Assembly: GCA_051453625.1 (NCBI GenBank) | Contig: JBOZIK010000001.1 | Span: 93,071,932 to 93,106,370 of the forward strand | DNA length: 34,439 nt | Direction of reading: 5' to 3' | Source: Welwitschia mirabilis | Taxonomy: Eukaryota > Gnetophyta > Gnetopsida > Welwitschiales | Shown here: in pieces, positions 30,600 to 34,439 of the stretch | How positions within the stretch are numbered: the stretch's first letter is position 1 | Layout of the letters: each line of letters starts with the position of its first letter | Notes under the pieces: generated by a model | What the model was told of the DNA's origin: nothing | What the model saw: only the letters and a program-made list of their open reading frames with translations | The model's database searches: none | Translations under genes and position numbers: made by a program

Positions 30600-33500
30600 T
30601 ATTGGCATAGCAGCTTTTCAAAATTTGCATATCTTTTCTTTCTTGTAAATTTTTTTTAAGTTTAGTTTTTAAGTTTTTAATGGTTGGTACTGGTCCATTT
30701 CCAGTGATACTCAAACTAATCTTTTTCTTTCTTCCTTTTGAATGTTGATTTTATTTTATTTTCTTTCTAGTGATGGGTACGGGTCCATTTCTAGTAAAAC
30801 CCAAATTTGTCCTTTAGAGTTTTATTTTAGTCTTTTCGTTCTAATATGAAACTTATATCTGTATAAGATATTTTGTATTATAGAGCTAATGATTTTTTTT
30901 AAGATAATAAGCAAAATAAGGATTAAAAAACATAAAAAACTAACATAAAACTTAATTTTTTTAATGTTTTCATTTTGTTTTTTGTAAATTTTTTAGTTGT
31001 TAGAATCTGTTTTTATTGCATTTTAGTTATTCTATTAAAAGTATAAGAAGGAAAAAAAATCTTTAGGTTTTTTCTATATGTTTTTTTTCATTTCATCCCA
31101 CCATAATTTCATTTTCCACTGACTATTTTCTATTTGTTGGTAGATCTAACTGGCACTATTGGACTTTTTGCATAAATTCTTCTCAAATTTTGTGTAGAAC
31201 CTATTTTGGACCTTTTAAACCCTTTCTGATATTTGCCCTTTCTAAAATCTTAAAAAGTTAGGAAAACATAACCTTATAGGGAATTTTCTTAACCGTTTTC
31301 TAAAATTTGACATGGTTTGGACATGTGATCCTTTTGGTAGGTTATATAAGTACCTTTAGAACTCCAATATATTTATGGGAATTCCAAAAATCCCCATAGC
31401 TTACTTGATTATGTTTAATCTAAATAAACTTTAAGAGATTACATTTGATCCAAGAAATTAGGAACTACATTCAATGTAAATACAACAAACCTTACCATTT
31501 TAAGCCCCAAGACTTTTCAACACTAGGTAAACTTTTGGAGAATATCTTTGAAGCATAGAACCATCCATCTATAGTTTAACCTCTTTGTAACCTTTAGTTT
31601 GAGAATACTTATTTTAAATAATAAGAGTTTGATTTCATGCCTTCCATTGCCCCTTAAAACTCTTTACCCTCTAATCCTTATCCTTCAACTTCCTTTTCGT
31701 TTTCTTCAGCCTTTCACCTTTACTCATATAATTAATAACTACCTTCTTGCTCTACTTTGTTAGAGGAATCATTAAAAAACTTCATGGATTCCTAAATCCA
31801 CCTTAACCTTGATCATTAACATATCACCCCATAACATGTTTCCTCTTTGAGCAATCTAGAATAAACCACCCAAACCAATACCAAAATTTTCCAATAAATT
31901 CTCTCTTCTTTGAGCTATAATGAACCCGATAATCAACTTGATCCTAATCAATAAGAAGAAGTAAAAATCTTCCAATAATTTATAAACCTGAGTCTTGAAA
32001 ACCTTAAAGGGATCGATGATCAAAAATGATGAAATCCAAACCATATCTATTATTCATAAGGAACTTGAGTTTAAGAATGCACTAGAGAATGATCGATGAT
32101 TTGCAAAAGAGTTATACTTTGATAGAGGAGTAAACACATCGGATAATAAGCAATCTTCAAAAGTTGAGTAGCCATTTTATACAACAAGGGATGGGTCATT
32201 AAGCAACATCAATAAGAATAATATTCAATTACAACCATTTTCACTTAAGCAACCATATGAGGAGAAATCTCCTTGCAATCTTAATGAAGAAAAGAATATT
32301 AGTAAAGAGTCCATCCATCCTATGAAGAATGTTGTCTTTGTCTCAATAACTTCATGAATCATCATTTCAACTTCATCTTGTGATACTAAGTAAGACCCAA
32401 GCGTTAATCAAGAAGACAAAACTTCTTTAGCTTTGAAACCATCTTCTGATAATATTTTTAATGAACGTTCACCTTCTTTAATGATCTCTAACTGACTTTT
32501 GTCTTTATCTTAAAATGATATCTTGCATGAGTTGTTGAATAAACATGAAGAATCTGAATGCATAAATTTTATTGCTTATGTTGATATTCTTCTTAATTTT
32601 ATGGACTCATGCATAAAAATCTACATGGCTTCTCTCTCAATTGAGAATGCTTTGCATAATTTTGACCCATTATCCAACCTTTGCATTCATCACCATTTTA
32701 AGCCTTCATACATGCAATCCTTGGAAAATCCCTTTTAAAATTTTTAATTTCATTGTATGCTTTTAGATTAGATTTTTCCTTTAGAATAGATTTTCCTTTT
32801 AGATTAAGCTCAAGATGGAAAAAGATAAAAACTTTAAAAACATTATTGCTTGATGATCTTTCTTTCTTAAAATCACTAAGGACACTACCACCTCTATAAT
32901 TATCACCTTAAATTTTTCATTTAGGAAACATCAAATATCACCCACAACATAGAATAAGCCATCATCAGCTCAAATCTCACCATTCACCTCTTCCAACTCG
33001 GCACTACCTTATAAAACTCAGCAATCACCCTTCCTTACCATCCATCCATGAGTTCCCAAGATTTGATGACCCTAGTTGATAACCCTTAATAAACAAACCA
33101 TTAATAAGTGATCATTCTGTTAGTACAGGTTTAGGTAGAATATAAGTGTTCTTCTATTATTCAAGAAAAGGTTATGCTTATTTTTGAGTTACCTTATTAA
33201 AGTTAGTTTCACTAGAGATATCCTATTTAGAAAATATGGTTAAAAAAAGTGGAATCTACGTTCTATGTTCTTTGTTTTCAAGTCTTATATGGGAATAAGA
33301 TCTTTCTCAGTTAGGCTAATGAGCCAATGACCCTCTTTTATGTGCATAAAAATATTGAATATGAGAAGTAAAAATTAAAAGAAAATAAAATATCTCTTAT
33401 CTAAAAATCACATTATATCAATGAAATTTGTTTAGTTAACTGCATCAAGGCCATGGATGCTCGCTGGCAATGTATCTCTAATGATCTATTTATGACATGT

Positions 33501-33690
33501 TCAACTACATTGAGGCTATACACACTCATTGGAAATGCAACATTGATTTCTTTATAAAACAACATGCTCAATTCTGTTGGAAGAAGATGTCTTAACACTT
33601 GATGCTCGATTTGATCCAAATGCTTGAAACAAGGAATATATGTGATTTTAAAAAAGGTAAAATTTAAAAAGAAAAGGTAGGATTTGGAGA
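30600..33690 (+). other. Decayed leader and body of the Athila/Tat-type element
   Basis: No gag or pol motif is recognised up to 33690. T-rich leader sequence follows the PBS, with a pair of similar segments at 30681-30716 and 30771-30806 (both containing gtccatttc and an agt-a-a-ccaaa-like tail), 90 bases apart. A 32761-32808 stretch has three short tttagattagattttcc-like units. Short frames such as plus 32523-32738 (MHELLNKHEESECINF...) and minus 31856-32044 are unassigned. In this group gag would be expected here. Confidence 0.4.
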
Positions 33691-33922
33691 TGCTTCTTAT
33701 GATTACTTTCTTTAACTTGTGGACATGAAAATTGGCTTTCTAATTTTTAAAATTTTACAAGTTTACATAAAGGATATCATGTTTGTTTAACATTGTGATC
33801 CATTAATGCTTCTGATGATTACTTTCTTTAACTTGTGGACATGAAAATTGGCTTTCTAATTTTTAAACTTTTACAAGTTTACATAAAGGATATCATGTTT
33901 GTTTAACATTGTGATCTATTTA
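33691..33922. repeat. 116-bp tandem duplication
   Basis: Copies 33691-33806 and 33807-33922 lie head to tail with about five differences. Each starts tgcttct-atgattactttc and includes acatgaaaattggctttcta. The similarity is far higher than between the old LTRs, so this is a recent event relative to the transposons. Confidence 0.96.
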
Positions 33923-34439
33923 AATAAACATAAATTCACAAAAATTTCAATATAGTGGCCATTGTGCTAGGCATTTTTGTCTTTTGCAATCATAGGCAAT
34001 GGGATCAGTTTTCATTTCCATTACCAGACATTACAAATAAAATCTCTAGTCGTAATGATTTTTGATCATGTAGTGCAAATTTGGATCCCATTCCTATTCT
34101 GTTCATTCCATTCCCCATTGAATTCAGCCGATAAATCTAGAAATTTTCATTTTAGCTAATAAACCTTCACAGAAAACTTCACTCACAATCCATTTCCAAC
34201 CATCACATTTTCCTTTCATTTTTCATTTTCACCTTCAGTCCCATTCTCCTCACGTTCAAAATAATCCTAATTTCTAAAATAAGTGATTAATCATTATTTC
34301 TAAGAATATCTCTATTTTAGCATTTTAGTTTTTATTTTGCATTATAGTGCATTACATCGAAGTGATTTTCTAAGCTTGTAGTGTAATGAAAAAAATCATG
34401 TAATCAAATTCTTTATTTTAGAATGTTCTCAAAAGTTGT
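33923..34439. other. Intergenic DNA at right end, no gene recognised
   Basis: The plus open frame 33977-34159 has no recognised domain. Composition is AT-rich with C-rich plus-strand stretches near 34080-34260. No element boundary is seen. Confidence 0.5.

Noticed and set aside
1-34439. A new multi-gene system
   Set aside because: No set of intact, co-directed genes exists. All recognisable coding sequence is dead retrotransposon sequence of known classes.

Overview
The window looks like repeat-rich intergenic DNA from the nuclear genome of a seed plant. It is very AT-rich and full of microsatellites. I recognise no intact host gene, tRNA, rRNA or CRISPR array. Everything I can identify is a plant-type retroelement: LINE, Ty1/copia and Ty3/gypsy remnants with plant primer-binding sites for tRNA-iMet and tRNA-Asp. 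The species cannot be told from this sequence. Three runs of N (430, 100 and 3 bases) show it is a scaffold rather than a finished sequence.

Layout: bases 1-6300 are decayed AT-rich DNA with a (GA)n tract flanking a 430-N gap and one short, stop-riddled minus-strand frame of unknown origin (4561-4863). Bases 6300-7760 hold a minus-strand LINE reverse-transcriptase relic. Bases 7760-17497 have no recognisable gene, only simple repeats. Bases 17498-22244 are a complete but dead minus-strand Ty1/copia element (element 1) of about 4.75 kb with two LTRs of about 355 bp, PBS, PPT and all pol domains in broken frames. Bases 22245-25387 hold the 3' part of a different copia element (element 3, Tnt1/Tork-like) on the minus strand, with a long, locally GC-rich LTR or leader. 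After the 100-N gap, 25488-26737 is the 5' end (gag, PBS, LTR) of a second copy of the element 1 family (element 2).

Bases 27957-29096 are a minus-strand Ty3/gypsy chromovirus LTR. It has a PBS-like site on one side and, on the other, a PPT plus the end of an integrase/chromodomain frame, the arrangement expected of a tandem or recombined element. From roughly 29300 a plus-strand Ty3/gypsy element of the Athila/Tat type begins: U3 tandem repeats, TATA box, and a PBS for tRNA-Asp at 30582-30599. Its coding part is not recognisable before the window ends. A 116-bp tandem duplication lies at 33691-33922.

The genes do not form a working system. The elements carry stops, frameshifts and lost catalytic residues, many of them compatible with C-to-T decay of methylated DNA. 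I found no evidence for a new biological system. The most unusual points are the shared-LTR gypsy structure, the GC-rich island beside element 3, the probable large hidden gap at 25388-25487, and the unidentified frame at 4561-4863.
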